Below are positions 38,383-49,528 of a stretch of 64,000 bases of DNA, piece after piece; the first letter of the stretch is position 1; every line of letters begins with the position of its first letter. A program made the translations under genes and the position numbers. The notes under the pieces are model-generated. The model had not been told where the DNA came from. It saw only the letters and a program-made list of their open reading frames with translations, and did not search any database. Origin of the DNA: Histoplasma ohiense (Eukaryota; Ascomycota; Eurotiomycetes; Onygenales; Ajellomycetaceae); the NCBI GenBank assembly GCA_017607445.1, contig JAEVHH010000006.1, positions 2,046,001 to 2,110,000 of the forward strand, written 5' to 3'.

Positions 38383-40550
38383 TTGAACACTTGTGTCAAC
38401 TTTGCCAAGACACAACGAGCAAGACCCCGAACAAGCCCAATTCTTTGAATTAGACAACACGAGTACCCTCAATCGATTCCTGCTGCCTCCATCAGTAACT
38501 GCTGCAAATTTGAAAAGATTTGATGAGGTTTTGAGGGAGATATTTGATGAATAGTGTTTTGGCATCTGCTTGGGCGGATCTTCAACATTTCATCAAATTA
38601 CTCCATCAATACTGGGTCAAATCAACTCAGATTTTGATCACAGATAGATCTATCTTAAATTGATAATCTATTAAAATCTTATTCAATTTGGTCTGCAGTT
38701 GCTTGAGTTATTCTTGATTCTCTGTTTGAGAAAACTCTGATTGATTTTTGTGTTCCAACACACCCATGCCAAGTCCCCCCTGAGTACCTCCCAGCCACAC
38801 GTGCCTGCCAAGTAACAAAAAGATACCTCGGCACAATTGACTAGTGCATACCCCATCAATTCGAATCCATCATCCCTCGAATCCCTCATCAAATCCCTCT
38901 GAATAACCCCTCCATTGATATAAACATAGGATAAAAGTGGAAATTTCAGTGTTTGAAAGATAGCTTGGTCCCTGCAAGTAGTTTGTATATATATTTATAT
39001 ATATATAATCTATTATAAAGGAAAAAAGTACAGGTTCAGCCTGTTGATTCTTCATTTGCATACTCATTTCTTTGGAAACTCAATATTCAACTTATTGAGA
39101 GCTATTCAGTAAAATAAAGTGGTTCAATTTGAATGAAAAGGAATTCATTTAGTATTGAAAGTTTTTGATATTTCAGGAATATAATCTTAAACTGAGGTGG
39201 GGCCTAGTTTAAGCAGAAACTTTGAGAAGCTTTTTAATTAAGAAAAAGACAAAGTTTGAAAGAGATAGAGTGTTTTCACTGTTTTAGCTCTGAGTTAATA
39301 AAACAGTGAAGTCTTATTCAAAGTCATATTTCTTTAACTTTGTTTAGTGGCTGAAGAGCTTTCATTAATACTTGTTAATTTGCTTTTATATACCTCTGCT
39401 GAGTTAATTGAGCTGCACACTTGTTGTGTGGGGAAATTTTTACAGTAAAGAATATAAATAGCTAGTTTTAACAGCTTCTCTTCAAAAAGCTGAGTCTTTT
39501 TTATCAGTTTTTCTATCAAAAACTGATACTTCAATCTTGATTTATTCAAATTGAAGTCATTAGTTCTCCCCTTCCTTATATTTGTAGCACTCAATTTGTG
39601 AAGATTTAACTGATTTATCTTTAAAAATCAGTTTCAGTTTGTTAAGTTCTCTTGAAAAACTTGACCTAGTTACTATTACTAGTAGGAAAAATAGACTGAA
39701 ACACAGTCAAATCATCTGTATCTATCAATATGATGAAGAGAGATGTGTTTTCTGAAGAGATTCCTGAAATTGAGTTTCTAAAGAAAAGAAAAAAGAAATA
39801 TCAAGATCAGATGCAAGAAGTTGAGAATCTTGAAAAAGCTGCTAAGTTTTTGAAAAATCAATGCATGGAGGAAAAGAATACTGAAGTGCTTCAGATACTT
39901 TTGATTCAAGCAAGACAGTTGAATGAGATTCTCAAATACAAACTAGGAATCTCTTCAAAACTTGAGAAAGTCTTTGAAACTAAAATGTTAAATCCTTTTC
40001 AAAAATCCAAGCAAAAAATAGAAACAAAAACTTATGCTCAGACTGCAGCAGTTTCCTCCACACTTTCCTCCTCTTACTCTTCAAAGAAAAACACATCTAT
40101 TGAGAAAAGAGCTCTGATATTATTATTATTATTCTATTATAGATGTATGCAGTCAGTGACTATGACATCTACCTGAAATATTTCAGGATTTTTCAACTTA
40201 AGAATAAGCTAATATACAAAGTCAATTTAATACATGCAATAGCAGAATTCCAGCCCAGAATCAAACAACTATTCAAACAATCCAATATAAGAAAGAATGT
40301 CAAAAGAATGACAACAGATCAGTACATTCAATTTAAAACAAATAAAATAAAAATTATAACAAAACAGCAGCTATTAAAAGAAAAGAAAAAAAAAAAAATC
40401 ATTCACAAATCAAACTTCTCAAAACAAAACAAAATCAAAATAATCAAAATGAAACAAATTTCAAAGTAACAAAATAAAAATAAAAACAAAAACAAAAATT
40501 AAAGCAAATATATAGAAACAAAAGAAAAAGGAAAAAAATTGAGTTTATTA

Positions 40551-40797
40551 TCAGATCAAGCTATTCAATTGAAATCTTGTTGCAATATTTGATTCTTTCA
40601 AATATTTCATCAAGAATTCATTTCCAGTTTTTGTATTGAACAAAAGTTTTAAATTTAACTGTTTCAATTCAAACTTCTCTCTTAATCTCAATCTTAACTC
40701 TGTATACTTTGTACAAAGTAAAAGAAGATGCTCTGGGTTTTCATATAACTGACAATCTGAACATAAGTCATCTAAATCATTTCTAACTACGTGGCTA
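40551..40797 (-). pseudogene. ORF2 C-terminal fragment carried in the SINE tail
   Basis: Encodes CSDCQLYENPEHLLLLCTKY and on to KESNIATRF, parallel to CLDCQLYENSEHLLLLCAKY..KESNIATRV at the end of the LINE ORF2. Similarity stops abruptly at the head junction. Confidence 0.8.
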
Positions 40798-41449
40798 TTC
40801 CACGCAGGATGCACCTTAAGCTAGTTACATATAACCCCTATAACCAACCGACCACCGCGTCCGTCCTCTCGGGCCGCTTTAACTAGTTCTGGGGTTTCCA
40901 GCGGGGGTCCTAGTTAAGCGCCACTGCCCACCCTAGGCATCACCATAGCCCAGAGCTTCCAGTTGCCAATCTCGGCCCATTGCCCCCTTGGCCTACCAAC
41001 CGGCCGTCGTGGCCTTGCCCCGTGTAAGGGACTAACCATAGGCTTACCCCATCCAAATTACCCACTAATAGTGTTAGATGACCACTAGTGGGCCCTGAGA
41101 ATAGGGCGCCTACCAGGGTGTCCTGCTTGGCTTGCTACTACCTCTCTGATGAGGCAGCCAATCGGATGGTTTTTAAAATCATTCCCTGGTGGCCCCCTAG
41201 ATGCCGGGGGCCTTGGCAGGTGCTAGTATGTATAAGCACTCTATACTCGACCCTCTGTAATCATCGGATCTTGCTTAGATCAGCACTAGTGGCAGGGGGG
41301 CTGCTTGGCACTAATGAGCGTGGCTTCCAGCGGCCACCACCCTCACCACTGCCAAGCAGCACCCCTGTCAGCACTGCCTCACTAGGCTTGGCCCCTGGTC
41401 ACAGGGGCCTTCATGGGTAAGAAGTGGCCCAAAATGGGACCTTGCCAGT

Positions 41450-41523
41450 GGCAGGATTCGAACCTACAGCACATCTAACAGTGCTACCTTGGGTAACAGT
41501 CTTACCAACTGCGCCACGCGGGC
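41450..41523 (-). promoter_or_regulatory. Internal RNA polymerase III promoter (tRNA-like A and B boxes) of the SINE
   Basis: On the minus strand, the A box TGGCGCAGTTGG is at 41516-41505 and a perfect B box GGTTCGAATCC is at 41464-41454, about 40 bp apart. The first bases, GCCCGCG, resemble a tRNA 5' acceptor arm. No matching 3' acceptor arm or clear anticodon arm is seen, so it is a promoter head rather than a working tRNA. Confidence 0.75.
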
Positions 41524-42717
41524 AAAAGAGCTCTGAATCACGCTACAAAAAATCCTGATACTTTGAGTGCACAAAAATTAGAAAAACCAAGAAAAGAGCT
41601 GAAAGAAGAAAGACTTCTTCAATCAAAAGCTCAAAGACTGATTGTTAAAATCTTTAACAAAAAAGTTTTTGAGCAAAAAATGCTGTCAAATGCAAGTCTT
41701 ATTTTTCAAATGAGAAATGAGATTAATCATGCATTGAACTCTATGTCTGAAACTGAAATATACAAATCAGTTGTAGCATCAGTTGAAAGCTCTTTTCTGG
41801 GTAATTCTATAATTCTGACAACCATGCCTGAGTTCAACTCCAACTTCCTGGTGCAAAATCAACATATTTGGGCACCAGTGATAGAATCTCTTTTGAAAAC
41901 TGAAATTTCAGTGGAAAGAGATGAGAAATGGGGAAAATTTGTTCTTCATAACATACCAACAGCAATCTTCAATCATGATGATGGGCTGGTTCAGCTTCAA
42001 CATGAGATTGAAGATTTTAATTCAATCAAATTAAAAAAATTACCAATTTGATTGAATAATGAGGAACAAAGAGAAAACAGACAAAATGCTTCAGTTTTAA
42101 TTATAACTGATTCATTTGAACAATCTAAAATCTCATTTGTAAGAATTGCTGGTATGAGAATGAGAACATATGAGTTTAAAAATACAAGAGAAAATTTAAA
42201 AGCTCACACTCAATGTTCAAATTGTCAGAAATATGATCATTTTGCAAATCTCTGTAGAAGAAATGTGAAATGTCAAATTTGTGCTCAATCTCACAAAACT
42301 GCTGAACACAGTTGTCAATTTTGTTTAAAAAAAGGAGTTATATGTGAGCACTTTAAGTCTGTTGCAAAATGTGCCAATTGCAAAGAGCCTCATTTTGCAA
42401 ATTCGAAAGAATGTGTGTTTGCTTCTAAGTCAGGAAAATCAGTAAAATCAGTAATACAAACTGATACTTCTGTCTCTGCTAATATGAAAAATAGTGGCAG
42501 TCAAAAAAGAAGAAATTCTCAGATCTCTAATTCTGTTGTATCTGAATCTCCTGAAAAACAAAAAATGAAAGTACAAAAGTCACCAAAGACTCCCATTCAA
42601 ACACAAATGAGAGATACACATATGCAAGATATGATAGCTGTTGAAGTTGTGAATAATAGATTTAGTCTATTATCTGACTCTGAATAAAGATAAAAAACCA
42701 TTCAACAGTCTTATATA

Positions 42718-45700
42718 ATGCAGGAAAAACATCAAAAAAATGTTAAAAGTTCTACAAAAATCAAATTTATTCAAAATAATGTGGACAGAATAAATCCATG
42801 TCTTTATTCCTGTTTACAAATTGACTATGAGCAAAAAGCAGACTTTGTTCTTATTCAAGAACCCAGACTTGATGCTGATCAAATGTATAGTGTATCTCAT
42901 CCAGCATACTATTGTTTTCTACCAGAGAAAACAGATATTAGAGTTAGAGTGGCAATTTATGTTAGAAAGAATTCTAGATTTCAATTCAATCTGAGATATG
43001 ATTTGATATCTGACCCTGATATTCTTGTTGATGACATTGTGGATATGAAAAAACAGTTTGAAAATATTCAATTAGTCAATATCTACAATGAAAGATCACT
43101 GAGAGAAAACAATAGAACTTGGACATTTGATAGATGTTTAATGCAGTTGAAACCAGAAAAGAATTCAATAATCATGGGGGATTTCAATGCTCATCACTCT
43201 TGGTGGAATTCAGAAAGAACTCAATCAATTAGAGCTGAAAAACTAGTTGAATGGGCACTTTTAAACAAACTAGAGTTGATAAATGAGCAAGACATTCCCA
43301 CTTTTCACAAGCCAGGTTTGAGACAGAAATCAATTATAGATCTAGGTTTTTTCTCTAAGAATCTATATGAGAATAAACATTTTAATTGGTATATTGACTC
43401 AAATGAAACAAATGGTGCTGCCACTGGTCATGAGATAATTCAAGTTGATATGGAATTGGATAGTAATCAAACAGTTCAAAACCCATTATATTCAAATCAA
43501 TACAACTTTGAAAAAGCTCAGTGGACAGAAGTGAAAAGAATGATTGAAAAGTTGAAATTAGAGAATAGAGAAACTCTTTATTGGAAATCAGATACAAATC
43601 TTACAGATAAAATGCTTGAAGACAGAGCAAATTTAATCACTGAGATTATTCTTTCAAGTATAAAGAAATATATTCCATTGAAAAGAGTCTCTGAATTCTC
43701 TAAGCCTTGGTGGAATGATGAGATTTCAAATAAAAGAAGATATTTAGCTAGAGTTAAAAAAGATTGGAAAGAAGATCTTGTTTCATTTGAGTATTTAAAG
43801 AATATTAGAAATGATTATTTCTCAACAATTAAAAAGGCAAAGACTGATTGTTGGAATAACTTTCTAGAAAATGCTCAGGGGAAAGAGATCTTCAAAGCTT
43901 TTAGATATACTAAGTCAAAAACAATGTCTAAGCTACCAACATTAACTTATAGATTCCAGAATGAGGAAATTATAGCTAGCTCATTTGAAGATAAATGTCA
44001 AGCTTTTATGAGAATATTATTTCCATCATCAAATAATTCAACTGAGATTTGTTCTTTGCAAGAAGATAATGAATATGAACATGATAAGAAATGAAAATGG
44101 CCTGACTTAACTGAAGATGAATTAAAGACAGCTATTTTTTCATCTTCAAAGGTCACAGCAGCAGGAGCTGATACTATAAATCATTTAATAATTCAAGAGC
44201 TTTATTCAGTACTAAAAGATGAGCTCTTTGAATTGTTCTCAAATCTTTTGAAATATGAGTATCATCCTAAGTGCTGAAGGCATGCTGTTGGAGTTATTCT
44301 TTCAAAACCCAATAGAAAACCAACTATTCCTAAATCTTATAGAGTGATATCTCTGCTGAATTGCCTGGGAAAAATTCTGGAAAAGATAATTGCCACTAGA
44401 TTGTCTTTTCTATCTGCTACTACTGATCTATTATATGATGATCAAATGGGAAGTAGAAAGCAAAACTCAGCAATTGATGCAGTTCTCTCTGTAGTTCATG
44501 ATATTCAACTTACAAAGAATGAAAAAATGGTTACAACTGCAATGTTTATTGATATAAAAGATGCATTTGATTGTGTTTCACTTTCTCAAATGATCAATAC
44601 TTTGATAGAACTGAGAATGCCAAAGTCTCTCATTAAGTGGGTTATCTGTTTCATGTCAAAAAGAACTATTCAGTTGCTTTTTGATGGAATGAGACAAGAT
44701 ATAACAGATATTGAGATAGGAGTTCCTCAGAGTTCCCCAGTCTCACCCATTTTGTTTGCTATATTTATCAAGTTTCTATTTATTGATAGACAAATGGCAA
44801 TTATGGTGAGAACTCCAAGCTATGTGGATGATTTAGGCCTAGTTGTAAGCTCAGAATCAATTGTGAATAACTGCAATTTGATTGAGCAAGCAGCAACTGA
44901 AATGATTGAAAAAGCAAAATCAAAAAACATTGTTTTTGATATGGACAAAACTGAATTAATTCATTTTTATCCAAATTTCAGAGAAAAGGATACTGAAGTT
45001 AAGCTTTTAAATCATTCAATTAAACCTAAAAACTCAGTCAGATGGCTTGGTGTCTGGTTAGATTCTCAATTGAATTTTAAATCTCATGTGCAAATAAAAA
45101 CTGCAAATGCTGAAAGAATTTTAAACAGTATATTGAGACTTTCAAATACTGAAAGAGGTCTGATATTTCAAGCAATGAGACAATTATATATTGCCTGTGT
45201 GACCTCTGTTTCAGATTATGCAGTTCAGGTGTGGTGGAGAGGTCAAAAACCCTTTATAGAAAGGTTTCAAAAACTTCAAAACTCAGCTTTAAGAAAGATT
45301 CTAGGAGTATTCAAAACTACTTCAATTAAAGCTATGGAAATTGAAGCCTCTATTTCTCCACCACAAGTGAGATTTGATAAAATCTGTATGAATTATGCTC
45401 TCAGAATTATGAAGCTATATTCACATCATTCTATTAGAAAGAGAGTTTCAAGTTCTTTTCCAAATGAGTCAAATGGATTAGAATTAGATTGGGAACTTTA
45501 TCTTGATTGGAATGAGACTGATTTATCTGAAAATTCAAGTTCTTTACAAAGAAGAAGGATATCATCTCAGTTATTTAGAATTTGCTCAATGATTAAGAAC
45601 TGTTTCTCTAGTTTAAATGTAGAGAGAGTAGCTATTGAAAATCTCTCTCCTTGGAAGAAAAGTCTTGATAATCTTGTTGATTTAAACATTAGTCAACTTT

Positions 45701-46638
45701 CAAAAGAAGATCAGACTCAAGAACATTTAAAGCTTTTGAAACAAATGAAAAATAAAGCAATTTTTATATACACTGATGGCTCAAAATGTGAGAAAACAGG
45801 CAATCTTGGAGCTGGAATAGCATATTCAGAAAATGATAAAAACTATATTCTTGATTCTTGGCAAATTGGAAAAGAGTCAGAAGTTTTTAATGCTGAATTA
45901 TTTGCAATTTCAAGAGCTTTCAAATTGATTGAAATGAAGATTGAACAATGGAAAAGATTTGAGCATATTTGAATATTCTCTGATAGTCAAGCAGGGCTTA
46001 AAAGACTTCAAAGTAATAAAATCAGCAGTGGACAGTCAATGCTAGAGCTGGTTTTGAAAAGTCTTCAAAATATTCAAAGAAAAATCTCATTCAATTGTTC
46101 TATTCATCTTCACTGGGTGCCTGCTCACATGGGTATATATAACAATGAAATGGCTGATAGAGCTGCAAAAAAAGCAACTGAATTAGAAATCTGCTTTCAA
46201 AGAATTGTAACATGGGCTTTTATTAAGAGAAAAATAAGAGAATCATGTTTGCAAAAATGACAAGATATCTGGCTTATGCAAAGAAAAAGTGTGCATTACT
46301 CCAGATTTGAAACAAAGCCAAAGTGGAAAACTTGTTCAATAAAGTGTAAAAAGAAACTTTTTGCTACAATAATGCAGTTAAAGCTTGAACATGGTTACTT
46401 CAAATCATATTTAACAAAGTTTAGAGATGATTTAAGTAGTCTATGTTTAGATTGTCAGTTATATGAAAATTCAGAGCATCTTCTGTTACTTTGTGCAAAG
46501 TATTCAGAATTGAGATTGAAACTGAGAAAGAAGTTTGAATTGGAACAATTAAATTTGAATCTGTTATTCAATACAGAAACTGGAAACAAGTTTTTAATTG
46601 AATATTTGAAAGAATCAAATATTGCTACAAGAGTTTGA
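42718..46638 (+). pseudogene. LINE ORF2: endonuclease, reverse transcriptase and RNase H, four TGA breaks
   Basis: About 1307 codons. The apurinic-type endonuclease has IQNNVDR, LIQEPRL, IMGDFNAHHSWW and a late IIQVDMEL segment. RT has FIDIKDAFD, GVPQSSPVSPILF and the catalytic SYVDDLGLV. RNase H has FIYTDGSKC, then IFSDSQAG and LHWVPAHMGIYNNEMAD. The C-terminus has a Cys/His motif (CLDCQLYENSEHLLLLC). Internal stops are TGA at 44092, 44275, 45970 and 46258. Three sit at positions where the family has Trp (PKC-W-RHA, HI-W-IFSDSQ, QK-W-QDIW). Gly-to-Ser and Gly-to-Asp changes in conserved motifs (QSSPVS, IKDAFD) also fit G-to-A damage. Confidence 0.9.
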
Positions 46639-47098
46639 ATGAATTGTCTGTTAAAAATATTGAGATCAAATTTTCAATTTGATTTATTTTGATTTTTCTT
46701 TTAGTCTTTCTTTTCAACTTGCTTTGAAGTCTCTCTTAAGTTGTTTATGATCAGTTTTAATTTGTTTTGAAAAGTTTGGTTTGTTTTTTGTTGATGTTAT
46801 AGTTGTTGTCAGTTGTTTTTCTTTTCCTTGTTATAATAAAGCTGTCTTTTACAATGTTTATTTCTTTTGTTTTCAAACTAAGTTGTGTTGACTTGCTGAC
46901 ATTCTTTTGATTTTGATTTCTTTGATTGAACAGTTTGAATAGTTGTTTGATTCTGGGCTGAAATTCTGATAATGCATGTTTTAAATTGTCTTTGTATATT
47001 AAATTATTCTTGAGTTGAAAAATTCTGAAGTGTTTCAGATAGATGTCATAGTCACTGACTGCATGCATCTATAATTGAAGAATAATAATAATAATAAA
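46639..47098 (+). other. LINE 3' UTR and (AAT)n tail
   Basis: The last 150 bp match the SINE tail in reverse (GTCATAGTCACTGACTGCAT in both). It ends in about six AAT units directly before the TSD. Confidence 0.8.
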
Positions 47099-47110
47099 TT
47101 GAACACTTGT

Positions 47111-47576
47111 TTCTAGTTAATAGAAATGATTTTGTATTCAAAATAGCTGTAATTCATTCAGCAATAGCCTGTGCAGAAAGTATTTGTTCTGAAAAAAGAT
47201 GGAATCACTGATTGCACTCAGAGATAAAATATGAAAGCATTAACATTCATTGCATGACAATCTGCAAAATGAATCAACAATGTGTACAAAGAGAATAACT
47301 TGTCATATTCTTTTTCTTTCTTTCTTACTTTCTTTCTTTCTTCTTCTTGCAATGATATTACACTGCAAAGATCATTTCCAGCTCATTCAGTTCTTCTCAT
47401 CTCCAGCAAGATTAGTATCTTGTCAGTTGCAATAGAAAGTTTTTAATAAGAAAAGTTCTAATTTCAAGATATCTTGTCTGCAGTATATCAAGAACATCGG
47501 CGATCCACAACATCAGCATCAACACCAGCAATGACAACAACAACAACAACAACAGCAACAGCAACAGCAGCAGCAG

Positions 47577-47608
<32 letters not shown>

Positions 47609-47614
47609 GCAATA

Positions 47615-47645
<31 letters not shown>

Positions 47646-49050
47646 CAGCAGCAACAACAAAATAACTGACAACATCTTCAAGCATATCCATGCAGCTGCT
47701 ACAAAAGCTCAGAAGAAAAAGGCAAACAGTCATCTGAATACTTCAACAAAGCTATCTGATAAACAAATGATATGTGAGCACTGCATTGACTATATTTTCT
47801 TCTGACATCTGAATGCTGCTTGTGACAAAGTGAAGAGAAGCTTGAAACCTTGTATAAACTGTAATTATGAAAAAAAAGAATGTGCAATTCTCTCTGAAGA
47901 ATTAAAAGATTAAATTGATCAGTTGACTCAAACTCATGAATTTTATCTTGCTGCATCTGATCAATTCAAGAAAATCATAAAGAAACAGATGTTGAAGACA
48001 GTGAAAAATCTTCTGAAACTAATCAAGAAAGCTAAGACACAGTGACAGAAAATGAAAACTCAGTGCATGAAAAGTGTTACAATTACTCTGAAAGTCTCAA
48101 ATACCACAATCAGCACAGCTGAAAAGACAAAAATTGAGATCAAAAAGACAAAGCTGAACATTGAAAGAACAAAACTAGAGATTGAGAAGAAGAAAATCAC
48201 TGTTGAAAAGATAAAATTGAAAATTGAAACAATCAGACTTACAGTGCAGCAAGAGATTTTGAGAGTGATAAACAGTTATATTGAAGAGTAAAAAAAAGTA
48301 ATAGAGAATCTCACAAACATCACAAATAATATCAATAACAAAGCTACTCATATTGCAATTGAGATGTATGAAACAATGAAACTTGTCAAAAAATTCACTG
48401 ATCATTTTGAGAACAGTAATGAGAAATTTGATAATAGCAACAATTCTTTTTCTGCTTTCTCTGCTGATGTTTCTGCTGCTGCTGTTCTCTCTTCTCTTTT
48501 CTTCTTCAATCTTTTGACTCTGATTGATTCTCTGACTATGAGCAGCTCTGGAACTCTCAACATTTTCAGTGAAAATGTAAGTTAGAATTGATGAAATGAT
48601 CCTCAGATTGATGCAGAAGTTGACAATGATATAGATGAGCAAATACACAGCTTTCAACTTCTCTGAAATCTTCTCTTTCAAACAGTGAATGACTCTTGAC
48701 TCTGAGTCTTCAAGAGCATCAACATCAATTTGCAAGTTCACAGAAATGAATGTTGATATTGAGATGAAAATGACAGAGAATGATGACAATGAGAGAGAGA
48801 TGATTTGAGGGATTCAGAAGGAATTACATGCAGATGTGAATGATTTTCAATAGAAAATAATACCAGCAAATGAGACAATTTTTAGAATTAGTAGTTATAT
48901 AGATAGAAATTGATGACATTGTCAATACAATGATTATTTTTTTTGATTCATGATTGCTTTACAGTGATTCCACAGCTTATCCACCATTATACTAAGTTTT
49001 ACCATTCAGCGACAGTGTCGCCGAATGACACAGTGGAACAACTATAATCC
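47111..49050 (+). pseudogene. Relic X, third fragment (polyQ and coiled-coil coding remnant)
   Basis: Continues the frame cut by the LINE. A Gln-coding repeat (about 47530-47660) follows HQHQHQQ. After several TGA stops come a strongly coiled segment KTKIEIKKTKLNIERTKLEI (48128-48290) and AIEMYETMKLVKKFTDHFE with Ser-rich sequence to about 48590. CpG is almost absent until about 48990, where it returns. Protein unknown. The repeats and coil suggest a structural or DNA-binding accessory protein of an old transposon. Confidence 0.4.
47526..47662 (+). repeat. CAA/CAG (CAN) trinucleotide tract
   Basis: About 45 almost uninterrupted CAA and CAG triplets, with a single TAG (from CAG) inside. In the relic frame it codes for polyglutamine. 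The frames on either side (poly-Thr/Ala and antisense poly-Leu) are by-products. Confidence 0.9.
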
Positions 49051-49135
49051 GGTTGTATAATAAGTCTATGTTCTTCTGGTATGGAACTTATAAAATTTGA
49101 TCTAACTAATCACGTGTGGAAATTAACCAATTTTC

Positions 49136-49232
49136 TGTTGGGCACTAGTTGCCCAGGCGGCCCTCCACCGCACGTGATTACCCCTATATAGTTAGCTAGC
49201 GATCGCACAATGAGAAGATTAACCATCCCACA
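49136..49232 (+). repeat. Copia 5' LTR (97 bp)
   Basis: Starts TGTTGGGCACTAG and ends CCATCCCACA. Identical to the 3' LTR except AGCG versus AGTG. Confidence 0.92.
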
Positions 49233-49528
49233 GATTATGGCCCAGATAGCAGATTTTTAAATAAAATGAGATGTTTTAATTAGAATATGCTGCAACTGAC
49301 ATTATATTGGATGAGTTGGACAATATTCCTCTGAAAAGAGAACTCTTTGTCTACAAAAGTGATGTAATTGATGGAATTGCTGTTGAGACTGCTGCAGAGA
49401 TTTCATTACAATCTTGAAGGGATCAAAAACTTATTTATTTTCATTCAGAACCTCTCTAAGTCAGATTGATTATGAGTGGTTCTTGATTACCTGCGACCCC
49501 CATATCAGGATGTAAGAAGACACTACAT

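Larger units (their letters stand above)
40118..41523 (-). mobile_element. Composite SINE: tRNA-type GC-rich head fused to a LINE 3' tail
   Basis: Insertion of 1406 bp with a perfect 13-bp target duplication AAAAGAGCTCTGA (40105-40117 and 41524-41536). On the minus strand it starts at 41523 with a tRNA-like segment containing A and B boxes. It continues as a GC-rich, CpG-containing head of about 720 bp with no ORF. At about 40798 it becomes similar to the 3' end of the resident LINE (C-terminal ORF2 codons, 3' UTR, (ATA)n tail) for about 680 bp. Tail sharing is how many SINEs borrow a partner LINE's reverse transcriptase. Retroposition by the LINE is inferred. Confidence 0.85.
39730..42687 (+). 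pseudogene. LINE ORF1 (gag-like, CCHC knuckles), interrupted by a SINE
   Basis: Begins MMKRDVFSEEIPEIEFLKKR with a coiled-coil-like N-terminus, then IETKTYAQTAAVSST. The frame is entered by the composite SINE at codons for EKRAL and continues exactly in frame after the 13-bp duplication (RAL-NHATKNPDT at 41526 onward). The C-terminal half has three closely spaced Cys/His knuckles (CSNCQKYDHFANLC, CQICAQSHKTAEHSC, CANCKEPHFANSKEC) for RNA binding. There is one internal stop, TGA at 42049-42051 in LPI-stop-LNNEEQ, where relatives have Trp. The natural end is TAA at 42685-42687. Confidence 0.88.
38395..47098 (+). mobile_element. Tad-like LINE (non-LTR retrotransposon), nearly intact, carrying a nested SINE
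   Basis: Flanked by a perfect 12-bp target duplication TTGAACACTTGT (38383-38394 and 47099-47110). It has a 5' UTR of about 1.3 kb with some CpG, ORF1 (gag-like), ORF2 (endonuclease, RT, RNase H), a 3' UTR of about 460 bp and an (AAT)n tail. Without the SINE it is about 7.3 kb. The two ORFs together have only five internal stops, all TGA. It looks like a recent insertion that has just begun to decay. Confidence 0.9.

Noticed and set aside
41450..41523. A functional tRNA gene
   Set aside because: A and B boxes are good, but there is no complementary 3' acceptor arm or clear anticodon stem, and it is fused to a long retroelement body flanked by a TSD.
39730..46638. Idea that TGA is read as Trp in this genome
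   Set aside because: TGA is the natural terminator of LAS17 (TGG then TGA) and eIF1A in the same window. The TGA-for-Trp pattern is limited to repeats.
47412..47681. Poly-Leu minus-strand ORF and poly-Thr/Ala plus-strand ORF
   Set aside because: Both are shadow frames of the CAA/CAG repeat.
13635..49050. Terminal inverted repeats of one giant element at about 13635 and 49040
   Set aside because: Both ends contain GTTCCAC-GTG-like words, but the match is short, diverges quickly and has no target duplication.
37272..49050. Starship captain (DUF3435 tyrosine recombinase) for relic X
   Set aside because: I could not find the R..Y recombinase residues or typical captain motifs. The Cys/His segment and polyQ do not identify it.
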